Assembly: GCA_009746045.1 (NCBI GenBank)
Contig: RPFO01000072.1
Location: forward strand, 3,483,237 to 3,547,236
DNA length: 64,000 bases
Direction: 5' to 3'
Source: Mesostigma viride
Taxonomy: Eukaryota; Streptophyta; Mesostigmatophyceae; Mesostigmatales; Mesostigmataceae
The first letter of the stretch is position 1, and every line of letters begins with the position of its first letter. The translations under genes were made by a program, and so were the position numbers. The notes under the pieces were generated by a model. The model was not told the origin of the DNA. It ran no database searches and was given only the letters and a program-made list of their open reading frames with translations. This document shows, in pieces, positions 25,962 to 35,107 of this stretch.

Positions 25962-27929
25962 CTATTTTTTTTTTGTTTGCCGTGTAGGTGTTCTCGCTTG
26001 CTGCCTTAACCAATTGGTCCCGTAAGGATTTTTAGTTGCCATGAAGTCATAATATTTCATCCACTTCTCGATATTAGCGGGGATTTGTGGAATGCTCTTG
26101 GGTTTATTTCCTCTGATATACTCAGCGATTCGACTCGCGAAATCGGCACTATCTTTAGATTCGGCGAATATGTTTTTTACAACCACATTATTGGCATCTA
26201 AACTCACTAGTTCTGGCGGTGTCCACTTTATGCCTTTGTAATTGCTCTTCCAATTCGGGTCAGAAACCTTTATCAGTCTTTGAAGTGAGAGGTCGTTCAA
26301 ATGATCGAAAAAATGGTTTTCGTCACGTATTTTAGATACGTCTCCAGATTTAATCATTCCGGATACTAATTCAGGTTGTTGTAATCCTATTCGTTCTCCT
26401 CTCAACATGTCTACCTCGGTAAACCGTCGATATTTTCTCTCTTTTTCGCGTTCGTTCATATGTAAATACAATCGTTGTGCAAAGTTGTACAATTTTATGC
26501 GATCTTGTTTGTCAACATTTTCACGTGCAAGGCGCAACATCATTAGCTCATTCGCCTTTTCGATCGGCAAAAAAGAAGTTTCCACGTAAAAATCCTTCAT
26601 AATATCTTGAAGGGTTGAACTGTTACTCCACCCCAGATCAAACCCGTCTTTTAATTTTTGTTTCAAACGTGTGTCAATGGCCTCTGTGAAATCATATGGC
26701 GCGAGTACATTTTCAATTAGTTCTTTTGCTGTTTGAGGACTTGCGTCTAAATAGGGAATCTTACGTAACAACTCCGCTTCAGCATCGGCCGCGGCCTTGG
26801 CTTGTGCCAATCTTTTTGCTTCCGCTTCAGCATCGGCCGCGGCCTTGGCTTCTGCCAATTTTTTTGCTTCCGCCTCGCGTCTTGCTTTTTCAGCGGCAGC
26901 AGCAGCCGCAGCGGTAGCGGCAGCAGCAGCCGCAGCGGTAGCGGCAGCGGCAGCCTCAGCAGCAGCAGGGTCGCTACCACCAGCACCAACTACCCTCTTA
27001 AATATATCCTTAACTGCGCCCGCAACAGTAGATTCGTCTGGAATATTGGTGCTGAGGCCGTAAAAATCCCCTGGTCCGTACACTTCTTGTGAACGATACA
27101 CGTTTTCGTCTCCTGAAGACCCTATAAATCGCGAAAGGTCGCGAGGTGCCGTACTCCGATCTACACCCACATACGGATTAAGCATCGTTGCGTAGTTCAT
27201 AGAACGAATTTGTTGCGCGTTACCTAGAGCCAACTGCATTATTTGTTCAGGGGAGTTGATTCTGTTTATTTCCGATTGATAAGGAGCGTGATATTCTTCT
27301 CTCCTATAATACCCTCTCCTTCTGCCCCTGTTTCTACCGACGTTGTTAGCATACACGTTGTTCACGAGTACGGGCCTACCGTTTGCGTTTCTCCCTTCTA
27401 GATCATCCGCGAATGCCCTGCCTGCACGCGCCCCCACCTCTTCGAGGTCGTTCAGAGGCACATTTCTGCGCCCTTCAAGCATAGCTACCTTCTGCTGAGT
27501 GTTCGAAGCCTTTGCGATCACCTCGCACAAATACTGTTTCGGGATCCTTTCAAGGAGATCAAAAGGCGCTTTTGTCAGCATATACGCCACGTGAACCAAT
27601 CGTTGATGTGACGCGTTATCTCCTCGAAGGGCATCTCGGCATAGCTTAACGAGCAAACCGCCCACGACTTCTTCGCCAACCAAAATGCAAAGAGAGGACG
27701 GAGGGGCTTTATCCAGAAAATCGGTTGGAATGTCAGGATAAAGCGTTTCGACGAGTCTTCTGAGCTGCGGTTGCGTCATTGTCTTTCCGATTCCGCTAGC
27801 GCACGCCGTTACGCTTTTTTTGGAGATTCCAAGCACCCGTTTCCCGATACTGACAGGCGCTGTTAAGATTCGATATAAGATATTTGTTGGTAACTGCTCT
27901 TCGGGAGGATTTCTGTAATACGGGTCCAT
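25962..27929 (-). CDS. Large helical viral protein with Ala-rich repeats, 655 aa
   Basis: The ATG at 27929 has TACTATATACT directly in front of it, a start-proximal TATA. The N-terminal 200 residues are helical. At about 325-400 there is a polyalanine tract, then two near-identical repeats of an AEAKAAADAEAEAK unit. The C-terminal 250 residues form another charged helical domain. It was not recognised as any enzyme and may be structural. The stop falls in a run of A residues, where a one-base change would extend the frame by about 50 codons. Confidence 0.75.
   Translation of the reverse strand: MDPYYRNPPEEQLPTNILYRILTAPVSIGKRVLGISKKSVTACASGIGKTMTQPQLRRLVETLYPDIPTDFLDKAPPSSLCILVGEEVVGGLLVKLCRDALRGDNASHQRLVHVAYMLTKAPFDLLERIPKQYLCEVIAKASNTQQKVAMLEGRRNVPLNDLEEVGARAGRAFADDLEGRNANGRPVLVNNVYANNVGRNRGRRRGYYRREEYHAPYQSEINRINSPEQIMQLALGNAQQIRSMNYATMLNPYVGVDRSTAPRDLSRFIGSSGDENVYRSQEVYGPGDFYGLSTNIPDESTVAGAVKDIFKRVVGAGGSDPAAAEAAAAATAAAAAAATAAAAAAAEKARREAEAKKLAEAKAAADAEAEAKRLAQAKAAADAEAELLRKIPYLDASPQTAKELIENVLAPYDFTEAIDTRLKQKLKDGFDLGWSNSSTLQDIMKDFYVETSFLPIEKANELMMLRLARENVDKQDRIKLYNFAQRLYLHMNEREKERKYRRFTEVDMLRGERIGLQQPELVSGMIKSGDVSKIRDENHFFDHLNDLSLQRLIKVSDPNWKSNYKGIKWTPPELVSLDANNVVVKNIFAESKDSADFASRIAEYIRGNKPKSIPQIPANIEKWMKYYDFMATKNPYGTNWLRQQARTPTRQTKKK
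26770..26880 (-). repeat. In-frame tandem repeat coding Ala/Lys/Glu units
   Basis: Two adjacent copies of a unit of about 45 bases (sharing CAGCATCGGCCGCGGCCTTG) encode the repeated AEAKAAADAEAEAK segment. They lie next to a GCA/GCC-rich polyalanine tract at about 26890-26970. Confidence 0.7.
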
Positions 27930-27970
27930 AGTATATAGTACCCGTAAGATTTTGTTCAGACATTCGTTAC

Positions 27971-28174
27971 TCACCAGGGACTTGCCCCAGTGTACGTTCG
28001 CAACTCGACAATATCGAGTAACCGCTGCATGAGATCTTTTGGTATTGTAACGACCTGAGAATTGATGCTTCCAGAAGAAGGAAGCTTACCGATTTCTTCG
28101 AACGGTTTCATTTTTGACGGCTCCGATTGCTCGCGATATCCGAAATCGTAATACAAGAACCGTGAGATGCTCAT
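27971..28174 (-). CDS. Small viral protein, 67 aa
   Basis: This short soluble protein begins with an aromatic-rich stretch (MSISRFLYYDFGYRE) and ends GASPW. It ends 41 bases before the start of the 655-residue gene on the same strand, and it is divergent from the SET-domain gene at 28287. No family is recognised. Confidence 0.5.
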   Translation of the reverse strand: MSISRFLYYDFGYREQSEPSKMKPFEEIGKLPSSGSINSQVVTIPKDLMQRLLDIVELRTYTGASPW

Positions 28175-28227
28175 GGTAATCTTATCTACAATTGGCTAGG
28201 AAAATGTGCGTGGAGGTGGCGAGAGGG

Positions 28228-28235
28228 TATAAAAA
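28228..28235 (+). promoter_or_regulatory. TATA box with 59-nt leader
   Basis: TATAAAAA lies 59 bases before an ATG in GCCATGG context. The leader is C/T-rich. The arrangement is nearly the same as at 46730-46791. Confidence 0.6.
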
Positions 28236-28286
28236 CCCAAGACGGTCTCATTTCGCCTCGTCTCATCTCATCTTCTCCACCTAGCC

Positions 28287-29414
28287 ATGGCTTACCAACG
28301 CGACAAAGACAAAACGTTCGGCCCCCCACCGCAAGTCCTAACAAGACCTCCGGCTCTCGTCGCTCCTGACAACCTCGATATCGAAGCTTTGAAGGCCGCT
28401 GGGGAGACTGACCTTCCTCACACGTACATGAGCTGTTTCGAGGAGCGTCGACTCGCCATCGATATGTACAACTTCATGAACGACGCCAACATTTCGATGG
28501 AGCAAGCAAGCTTTATTCCGTTGCCTCCAAGTCGCATTCGTCACGTCGAGGAAGCAAACGGAAACGTCCTCGTTCAAGCCGTGTTTCCCGGAACACAGCC
28601 GCAGCCGTGGTTGCGGGTTGCGGAGAGTCGTTTGTTAAAGAGCATGGGTTTCTCGGGAACGGGTCTTTATGCGGATCGATATTTTGCAAGGGGACAATAT
28701 TTCGCTCCTTACATCGGAAGGGTCATCGGGCCCGAGTCTTCATCGGAAAATTGGGAACGATTCGAATCCATGTCGTTTTCAGACGAGGACTACCAACAAA
28801 ACTGCACCGCGGCTCTCGAAATCATGGAGATAGAAACGCCGTTCATCCTCTACACGTGGATCCGGAACACTTTGTTGGAATGCCTCGAACACGCCGACAT
28901 GATCATGGACATGGATGGATTCCAAGTCGACGCGGGGACCGCGCCTGTGAGAGACGACCCCGACCGCCCCTACCCAGCTTTCTACGCCCACATGGCCAAC
29001 GACCCTTTTGGATCTTCAGAAGAAACGAACTGCGTCAATTTCAACGGGGGGCTTCGAGCAACGCGACATATTTTTCCCGGAGAGGAGATTCTTTGGGACT
29101 ACGGCCCCTCATACCACATGGACCTCACTGCTCGCATGACGAGGACGGTGAGGGAGGATGTGATACACAAGAACTCCAAAATCGGGAAAGTCGCCGGCCT
29201 CCTCCGGTTCATGGAGGACGTGAACTTTCACTCGACAAACGGATACTGGCCTAACGAAGACAAAAACAGGACACCTGCGACGCGAGTGCAGCCTACGCGC
29301 AAGTCGAAACAGAGGCTATCTCACAGCAAACAGTTTGTTTTGAACGAAGTGGATATTCATATGCTAGAACTCGTGGGTCTTACTTCTTCGCCCACTGTGA
29401 GGAGGCAAGCTTAA
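28287..29414 (+). CDS. SET-domain protein (putative lysine methyltransferase)
   Basis: The 375-residue protein has the split SET signature: GTGLYADRYFARGQYFAPYI near residue 130, then NCVNFNGGLRATRHIFPGEE and ILWDYGPSYH near 250-272. The usual NHS/C-x-x-P-N motif is replaced by ETNCVNF, while the catalytic-region tyrosine (DYG..Y) is kept. SET enzymes methylate lysines on histones or other proteins, and viral members may silence host chromatin. The C-terminal 100 residues are basic. A TATA box and Kozak start support the assigned ATG. Confidence 0.85.
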   Translation: MAYQRDKDKTFGPPPQVLTRPPALVAPDNLDIEALKAAGETDLPHTYMSCFEERRLAIDMYNFMNDANISMEQASFIPLPPSRIRHVEEANGNVLVQAVFPGTQPQPWLRVAESRLLKSMGFSGTGLYADRYFARGQYFAPYIGRVIGPESSSENWERFESMSFSDEDYQQNCTAALEIMEIETPFILYTWIRNTLLECLEHADMIMDMDGFQVDAGTAPVRDDPDRPYPAFYAHMANDPFGSSEETNCVNFNGGLRATRHIFPGEEILWDYGPSYHMDLTARMTRTVREDVIHKNSKIGKVAGLLRFMEDVNFHSTNGYWPNEDKNRTPATRVQPTRKSKQRLSHSKQFVLNEVDIHMLELVGLTSSPTVRRQA

Positions 29415-29532
29415 GGACATCACTATAGTCCATTGACGGATTCTTGGCGCGCGTCTCTGCGACAAAACTCAACCAGGGATGAGCGCTGACAGCCTTCTTA
29501 CCCTTTGCGCGAGGGACACGTTTACGAGCCAT
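29380..29532 (-). CDS. Mini HMG/YABBY-like DNA-binding peptide, 50 aa
   Basis: From ATG 29532 to TAA 29380 the peptide has a basic N-terminus (MARKRVPRAKGKKA), then AHPWLSFVAETRAKNPSMDY and SDVLKLASSQWAKK. The spaced Pro-Trp, a central aromatic-acidic helix and the final Trp-Ala-Lys-Lys match the short HMG/YABBY-like proteins often found in mimivirus relatives. They probably bind or bend viral DNA. The 3' end overlaps the SET gene by 35 bases on the opposite strand. It is short but persuasive. Confidence 0.7.
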   Translation of the reverse strand: MARKRVPRAKGKKAVSAHPWLSFVAETRAKNPSMDYSDVLKLASSQWAKK

Positions 29533-29566
29533 GACTTTGTAATTGTTATAAATGAATAAAAGAAAA

Positions 29567-29925
29567 TTATTTATTTCCTCTTTTAATTCCCAAGAACTTG
29601 TCTAAACAATTATGCGAAGGGGGTGTGGTCTTCGCGCGCTTGAGCGCCTGTGAACGCGGTACTGCGGTTTCAGACGCGGTCCGCTTCTTTTTTGATTCCG
29701 TCGGCTCTTGGTCGCTTTTTGTGTGCTGAGTCTTCATGGACCTCTGTTGCTCGTTGATGGCGTTAACGCAGTGCACTTGCTTCATGATCTCGATGCTAAA
29801 TGGCGGATCTAATAAGAGGTGTTCCTCGTTCGAAAGTACATTTCTAAACTCCTCGATGGTCATGTCCCCTCCAAACATCTTGAGCGCCATCCTTGGTGGC
29901 GCTGCTCTGATCCCGCGAAAACTGA
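29567..29925 (-). pseudogene. C-terminal part of VLTF-2-like late transcription factor
   Basis: This is the 3' portion of the gene that starts at 32291. It begins at the element junction (29925) with FSFRGIRAAPPRMALKMFGG and continues through EEFRNVLSNEEHLLLDPPF to a Lys/Ser/Thr-rich basic tail. The open frame runs on upstream into the mobile element, but those residues are not viral. With the element left out, the reading frame continues from the N-terminal part. Confidence 0.85.
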
Positions 29926-30052
29926 ATTCATACACCCGTTTGCTCACCATAGTCACCAGCATCTTTGTTAAAACAATAAGTAGATGCATACAGACAGGTA
30001 GCGGTTACAGAACCGCTATTAAGAACTCCTTAGGCATGGCTCGCGATTACCC
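29926..30052 (-). repeat. B2 repeat of element 2
   Basis: 127 bp, apparently identical to 30501-30627. It forms the downstream end of the element on the minus strand and abuts the C-terminal VLTF-2 fragment. Confidence 0.9.
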
Positions 30053-30089
30053 GCGCAGACCAGGCCACCAAAGAGGGTGGGTGGGTGGG

Positions 30090-30503
30090 ACAAGAAAAAA
30101 GACCACAACAATGTCACTACGCCGCCAAAGTAGTCAAACTGCCCTAGCACGGGGCTGACATCAGCAACCGAGCTTAACTTAACACGCCAACCTGAGAATG
30201 TAGCGACACCTACCGTACCACAAAAACAACAACCAATCAAATACCCTTTCCGAAAGGTTCTAATTATCATTCAACAAACCGGTTCAACAAACCCGGCCCT
30301 GTCAAACTTTAAGCATAAGATTGTTTCGAGATTGTAGCACAATAGGGCCACTGCCCCTACTAACAATTCCAGGTCGCCAGCCATTAGCCAAATCCGGTTA
30401 CATCTGCCAAACCCGCCCGGTTCAGCCGACCATCCAGGCGGCTCCCGTGAGCGGCCTTATTCCCCGCCTCACTTCGAGAAACTCTTTTCAAAGAAATCCG
30501 ATT
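30090..30503 (-). repeat. A2 repeat of element 2
   Basis: 414 bp, apparently identical to 31511-31924. The adjacent spacer at 30053-30089 reads CCCACCCACCCACCC on the minus strand. Confidence 0.9.
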
Positions 30504-30627
30504 CATACACCCGTTTGCTCACCATAGTCACCAGCATCTTTGTTAAAACAATAAGTAGATGCATACAGACAGGTAGCGGTTACAGAACCGCTATTAAGAA
30601 CTCCTTAGGCATGGCTCGCGATTACCC
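30501..30627 (-). repeat. B1 repeat of element 2
   Basis: 127-bp copy of B2, joined to A2 through a shared 3-base core (AAT on the minus strand). Confidence 0.9.
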
Positions 30628-31510
30628 AACCTCCCCTTCCTGGCCCTCCGGTCCGCTAAAGAAGCACCATTTCCTTTCCCGTCAAAAGCTGTCCTGTCGC
30701 GATGGGCGCTCTCCGTTGCCAGAAAACAGATTTAATTCCCAGCGACTGTGAATGCACAAAAATTCATGCACTGTCAATCGACACAGCTCGCATTTTTGAC
30801 CCCACTCGGGGGCCCCCGCTGACCTCGTTGCCGACCTCTTCTCTGGTCCGCTAAGGGGTGCTGTCGCGGAACACAAAGTCAAAGCAAAAGCTGCTGACTG
30901 GCGCCGCTGATTCCAGCCGACGCCCAGTTTACAACTTTTTTGAAGAGCAACCAACCTAGTGCCGAGCACATAAACACTCCTTCCGTACAAAAAAGTGGAA
31001 ATACCACTGATTACGAAATCAAGTTGGCTTTCAGCCCTTGCCTCCTGCGCCGAGGCTCCGTGTCCCACAACGGTGACTTAAATTTTTTACCCCCCCGAGC
31101 CGCGGCGGCCCTCAAGCCAAGCCCAACCCGGAATGCAAGCATTTCCAGGTACGAGACAACTCAAAGGCAGGCCAGCCTGCCGACAGCCCAACCCGAGGCG
31201 CAAGCATCCCCAGGTACGGAACCATCAAGCAAGCTAGCCCTTGCCCAACCCGGCCAGCTGGCCGTTTCTTTCAAACAAACCAGCCATTAAATAATGCATC
31301 AGCCCCCGCTTCGCATTTAAACCCCGATCACCCGGACATTAATTCCGGGCCAGTGGCAGCCATGAATCCCAACCGCCTTAAGCAGCCAGGGATCATGGAT
31401 GCCGGAAATTTGGTTAACAAATTTTAGCCCCGCACCCATGCTGAGCGCAAGGCTGGTGAGGCACTTCTTGTACCGCCATAGCCTCAGCCGTCGGCGCTCA
31501 GCCAACGTTT
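30628..31510. other. Internal region of element 2, no gene
   Basis: No supported coding sequence lies here. On the minus strand two copies of GTACCTGG..ATGCTTGC occur (about 31150 and 31215), and the same motif is in the internal region of element 3 (about 33027-33056). This shows that the two non-autonomous families are related. Confidence 0.7.
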
Positions 31511-31924
31511 ACAAGAAAAAAGACCACAACAATGTCACTACGCCGCCAAAGTAGTCAAACTGCCCTAGCACGGGGCTGACATCAGCAACCGAGCTTAACT
31601 TAACACGCCAACCTGAGAATGTAGCGACACCTACCGTACCACAAAAACAACAACCAATCAAATACCCTTTCCGAAAGGTTCTAATTATCATTCAACAAAC
31701 CGGTTCAACAAACCCGGCCCTGTCAAACTTTAAGCATAAGATTGTTTCGAGATTGTAGCACAATAGGGCCACTGCCCCTACTAACAATTCCAGGTCGCCA
31801 GCCATTAGCCAAATCCGGTTACATCTGCCAAACCCGCCCGGTTCAGCCGACCATCCAGGCGGCTCCCGTGAGCGGCCTTATTCCCCGCCTCACTTCGAGA
31901 AACTCTTTTCAAAGAAATCCGATT
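31511..31924 (-). repeat. A1 repeat of element 2
   Basis: 414-bp upstream terminal repeat on the minus strand. It abuts the N-terminal VLTF-2 fragment. Confidence 0.9.
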
Positions 31925-32291
31925 TCTCTCGAGACGGGTTCGATTTCCAAAGCTTGAAGGCCATCTGGAACAGCATCACATTACGCAGCTCTTGGTGAGC
32001 CGTATTAGAGCTCAGATTAAACGCCTTTGCGCACGGAAACGAGCAAAAAACTCCGCGGACCAAGAAACCGCTGCCTTCTTTGTACTTGATAGGGAGTGGA
32101 ACAGGGACCGTATCAAAGGGGTGACAGCAGTGCCAACAGCACACGTCGGTTTTCGCAGGCCATTTCCCTCGAGCGTCTTTCTGAAGCGTCGCGAGCAAAG
32201 GGGCCGCTCGCAGAACCTTTAACGATGATGTCAGAGGGACGAAACTTTGCGCTTCCGAGTCTTCAGGATCTATACTATCATGGTCTTCCAT
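31925..32291 (-). pseudogene. N-terminal part of VLTF-2-like late transcription factor
   Basis: From ATG 32291 the fragment carries an acidic start and then the conserved zinc region CCWHCCHPFDTVPVPLPIKY with GVFCSFPCAKAF, the FCS-type finger of the poxvirus A1/VLTF-2 family. These proteins activate late viral genes. The frame is broken by the element at 31924. The remaining part lies at 29925-29567. Loss of this gene would be expected to abolish late transcription of the provirus. The first codon in the long frame (GTG at 32303) is less likely. Confidence 0.88.
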
Positions 32292-32299
32292 GATATCAC

Positions 32300-32345
32300 T
32301 CACTCACGCGAGCAAAGAATATCTTCCTCTGCTGACGAAAAGGTT
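32300..32345 (-). pseudogene. C-terminal remnant of the gene interrupted by element 3
   Basis: The last dozen or so codons of the membrane-protein gene at 34309-35093 appear here, ending at TGA (32300-32302). The reading frame matches if the element is left out with a shared GTT at the junction. The stop overlaps the GTG-initiated extension of VLTF-2 but not its ATG. Confidence 0.6.
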
Positions 32346-32764
32346 TCGGGGTTCTTTGAACGGAGTTTCTTCTATACGTGAATGCGGGAACAAGAGGCCG
32401 CTGGATGAGCGGCTTATAGGTCGCAGTGTTTACTCGTAGCTGTTTGGCTAGAGCTTTTGTGATTAGTAGATGCAATATAGTGCATGGTTGAAAAATGAAT
32501 TAAATAAAATGTGCGTTCCGCGCTTGGGTTGATTATACCCGGGCGGAACGGGGCGTGAGGTGCAGTGCCCCTGAAAAGAACAACCTACGCATTATTTAAT
32601 ACTAGCCGTGCAGATTCGGGATATTCTACCCCCGGTCTGTACGGTTAGCGTCTTACTAGCATCCACTAAACATAAGGGTTTAATGACGTCAGTTAGCTAG
32701 GGATAAGGGAGGTTTTGCGACTAAAAGCCGCTCTGGCTGGTTTTGTCGGCCTCTTTCTTTGCTC
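32346..32764 (+). repeat. A1 repeat of element 3
   Basis: 419 bp, apparently identical to 33729-34147. It contains a long palindrome near 32515-32550 (GCGTTCCGC...GCGGAACG). Confidence 0.9.
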
Positions 32765-33600
32765 GTTGTCGTTGCGGCGGCAGCCGCAGCTATGGGTGCT
32801 GCGGAGCAAAATCCCAAAAGCACTGGTTGCACTGGCCACTTGGCCAGTGGTGAGACTTCCAGTTGTTAACCGGCCAGGCGTAGTTCCTCGCCCGGTTAAC
32901 TAAAAGAAAAGAAAAAGATTACCTCCGGTCCGCACCTTTTCCCCAGCTTGGGGTCTTTGGTGGGCCGGATGCCGTGACAGGTGCTCAACTGTCGCTTGGT
33001 CGGCCCAGTGCGCGAGCTGGTGCTCCGTACCTGGGGATGCTTGCACCCCGGGTTGGAGCCGGATGGCTGGCACTGGCGACCCGTGTCTCGGTCCGCGGCC
33101 TGCGGCTTTTTCTTCGGAAATTGCTGCTGGCCAGCAAACTTTGCAATTGCCTTCCGCCGAGGGGGGGGTGGTTGGGGCTGGGGACGGCGATGGGAAAAGC
33201 GTCTAAGCTAGAAATTTTTTCCCCACGCATAGAAACCTCGGGGGGAATGCGGTCTTGGCTGAACGGACTCTCGTTCAGCCAGGTGCCTGGGGCTGTGGCC
33301 TCGGGCATCCGGGCTGGCGGGGCCTGGGCTAGGTCCACGTTTTTTCTCGAAGCACCCCGGGTCTATGGGGAGACGGCCATAGCGGTACCGACTCGGGGCC
33401 CCGAGAGGGGTCATGATAGGCTGGCCGTGCGCAATCGCAGTGCAAATGCGCTGGGCCTTTTTGGGCCTGGCCATGCATCCACAGCCGCCGGGCACACGCC
33501 TCCCGATGTGGGGGGGCTCCCGTTTTGCGGCAGGGCGGTCACTTGTGACAACAAGCAAGGTGGAGTGCGGCTTCAAGGGAAAGCCAGGGCGGGGGTGATT
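32765..33600. other. Internal region of element 3, no supported gene
   Basis: An open frame at 32974-33618 exists but has no recognisable domain, is GC-rich and continues into B1, so I do not call it a gene. The motif GTACCTGGGGATGCTTGC is shared with element 2. Confidence 0.65.
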
Positions 33601-33728
33601 GGGCAACGTACTTCATGAAGGGCCTTGAACGGCGTGCCTCCGGGCATGTCAATTAGTGTCACATGTACGCTTCCACTTATTGTTTTAATGAAGATGCTGG
33701 TTTTTGTGGGAGCTACGTGGGACATGAA
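33601..33728 (+). repeat. B1 repeat of element 3
   Basis: 128 bp, apparently identical to 34181-34308. It abuts A2 directly. Confidence 0.9.
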
Positions 33729-34147
33729 TCGGGGTTCTTTGAACGGAGTTTCTTCTATACGTGAATGCGGGAACAAGAGGCCGCTGGATGAGCGGCTTAT
33801 AGGTCGCAGTGTTTACTCGTAGCTGTTTGGCTAGAGCTTTTGTGATTAGTAGATGCAATATAGTGCATGGTTGAAAAATGAATTAAATAAAATGTGCGTT
33901 CCGCGCTTGGGTTGATTATACCCGGGCGGAACGGGGCGTGAGGTGCAGTGCCCCTGAAAAGAACAACCTACGCATTATTTAATACTAGCCGTGCAGATTC
34001 GGGATATTCTACCCCCGGTCTGTACGGTTAGCGTCTTACTAGCATCCACTAAACATAAGGGTTTAATGACGTCAGTTAGCTAGGGATAAGGGAGGTTTTG
34101 CGACTAAAAGCCGCTCTGGCTGGTTTTGTCGGCCTCTTTCTTTGCTC
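33729..34147 (+). repeat. A2 repeat of element 3
   Basis: 419-bp copy of A1, followed by the spacer CCCACCCACCCACCC. Confidence 0.9.
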
Positions 34148-34180
34148 CCCACCCACCCACCCTTGTCTTGGTTGCCTCTA

Positions 34181-34308
34181 GGGCAACGTACTTCATGAAG
34201 GGCCTTGAACGGCGTGCCTCCGGGCATGTCAATTAGTGTCACATGTACGCTTCCACTTATTGTTTTAATGAAGATGCTGGTTTTTGTGGGAGCTACGTGG
34301 GACATGAA
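34181..34308 (+). repeat. B2 repeat of element 3
   Basis: 128-bp terminal copy. The viral gene resumes directly after its end GACATGAA. Confidence 0.9.
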
Positions 34309-35093
34309 GTTAAATTTCCGTCCCCAAAAATGACCCGCAGCGTTCTCACAGGCTCATTCTCGACAAGAGGGAACTGCAGATTCGAGTCCGTGTCACTGCC
34401 AGAGTCGTAGTCGTCACTGTTATCGTCGAGAGGTGGGTGATACACGAGACCACATGTGGGTCGCTTTCCGATTAGACGGAACGTTTCCTTGTTTTGGCGG
34501 CGGATTTCAAGATACCGTATTACCGTCCACACGGGCTGGAAAGCTCCGACGCCGTCATAGAAATCTCTGTCTGGACCCTGGCAAAGAGCGAGGTCGTTCG
34601 TAACGTCCGTCTCCTCTCCGGTGCTCTCCACAAGACGGGCGGATAGAATGCGGTTGCCGATAGCGTCTCTCGAATTTATGTTGTTGGAAGACGGAGGGGG
34701 AAACGTGACAGGCCGGCTAAGAGGATACGTGATGACGTAATCAACGCCGTTAAGAACATACTCGACGGAAAGGCTGACACGATACTTCTTAATGTCGTCA
34801 GAGAGAAGTTCGCAATCGACGCCGCTCAGGACATCCAACGCGGTCTCTTCAACGATCTTCCCTCCGCATTTGCGAAGATACTCGCGGAATTCCTTCCCCA
34901 CATAGAACCAATCCGTGCGATCCGATACGTACACTCGACGGACGGTAAGGTCGTCCTCTTCAAGTGGCGCGAGTCTGTAGTCTCGCGAGGGGACGGGTGC
35001 GACATAACGGGCGAATCTGGTGAACAGAGAGGCGATTTTCAAAGATGCGTAAATTACCCCGTACATGAATGTCGCTAAGAACGAGCTATACAT
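34309..35093 (-). pseudogene. Membrane-anchored viral protein, C-terminus displaced by element 3
   Basis: The first 30 residues are hydrophobic (FLATFMYGVIYASLKIASLF), suggesting an N-terminal anchor. The soluble part (about 230 residues) is beta-rich with a late acidic Asp/Ser stretch (DDNSDDYDSGSDTDS). No family is recognised. The insertion only replaces the last dozen or so codons, so a nearly full-length product could still be made with a few element-derived residues. The ATG overlaps no neighbour; the gene at 35108 ends 15 bases upstream. Confidence 0.7.
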
Positions 35094-35107
35094 GTCTCGT
35101 TCATGGA

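Larger units (their letters stand above)
29926..31924 (-). mobile_element. ORF-less split-direct-repeat element (YR-type) inside the VLTF-2 gene
   Basis: On the minus strand the order is A1 (31924-31511), an internal region of about 880 bases, B1 (30627-30501), A2 (30503-30090), a CCCACCC spacer, and B2 (30052-29926). A1/A2 (414 bp) and B1/B2 (127 bp) appear identical. No ORF with recognisable domains lies inside. The terminal motif (TCGGATTTCTTTGAA) and a CTTATTGTTTTAA box in B are shared with the autonomous element. It is a non-autonomous derivative that would need another element's proteins. No target duplication is needed to explain the junctions. Confidence 0.9.
32346..34308 (+). mobile_element. 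ORF-less split-direct-repeat element (YR-type), second family
   Basis: The order is A1 (32346-32764), internal region, B1 (33601-33728), A2 (33729-34147), a CCCACCC spacer, and B2 (34181-34308). The A copies (419 bp) and the B copies (128 bp) appear identical. The A start TCGGGGTTCTTTGAACGG closely follows that of the autonomous element, and B contains CTTATTGTTTTAATGAAGA. No protein domain is visible within. It interrupts the 3' end of the gene at 34309-35093. It is a third member of the same order, non-autonomous. Confidence 0.9.

Noticed and set aside
32974-33618. 214-aa open frame on the plus strand in element 3
   Set aside because: It has no recognisable domain, lies in GC-rich sequence where long frames arise by chance, and runs into the B1 repeat.
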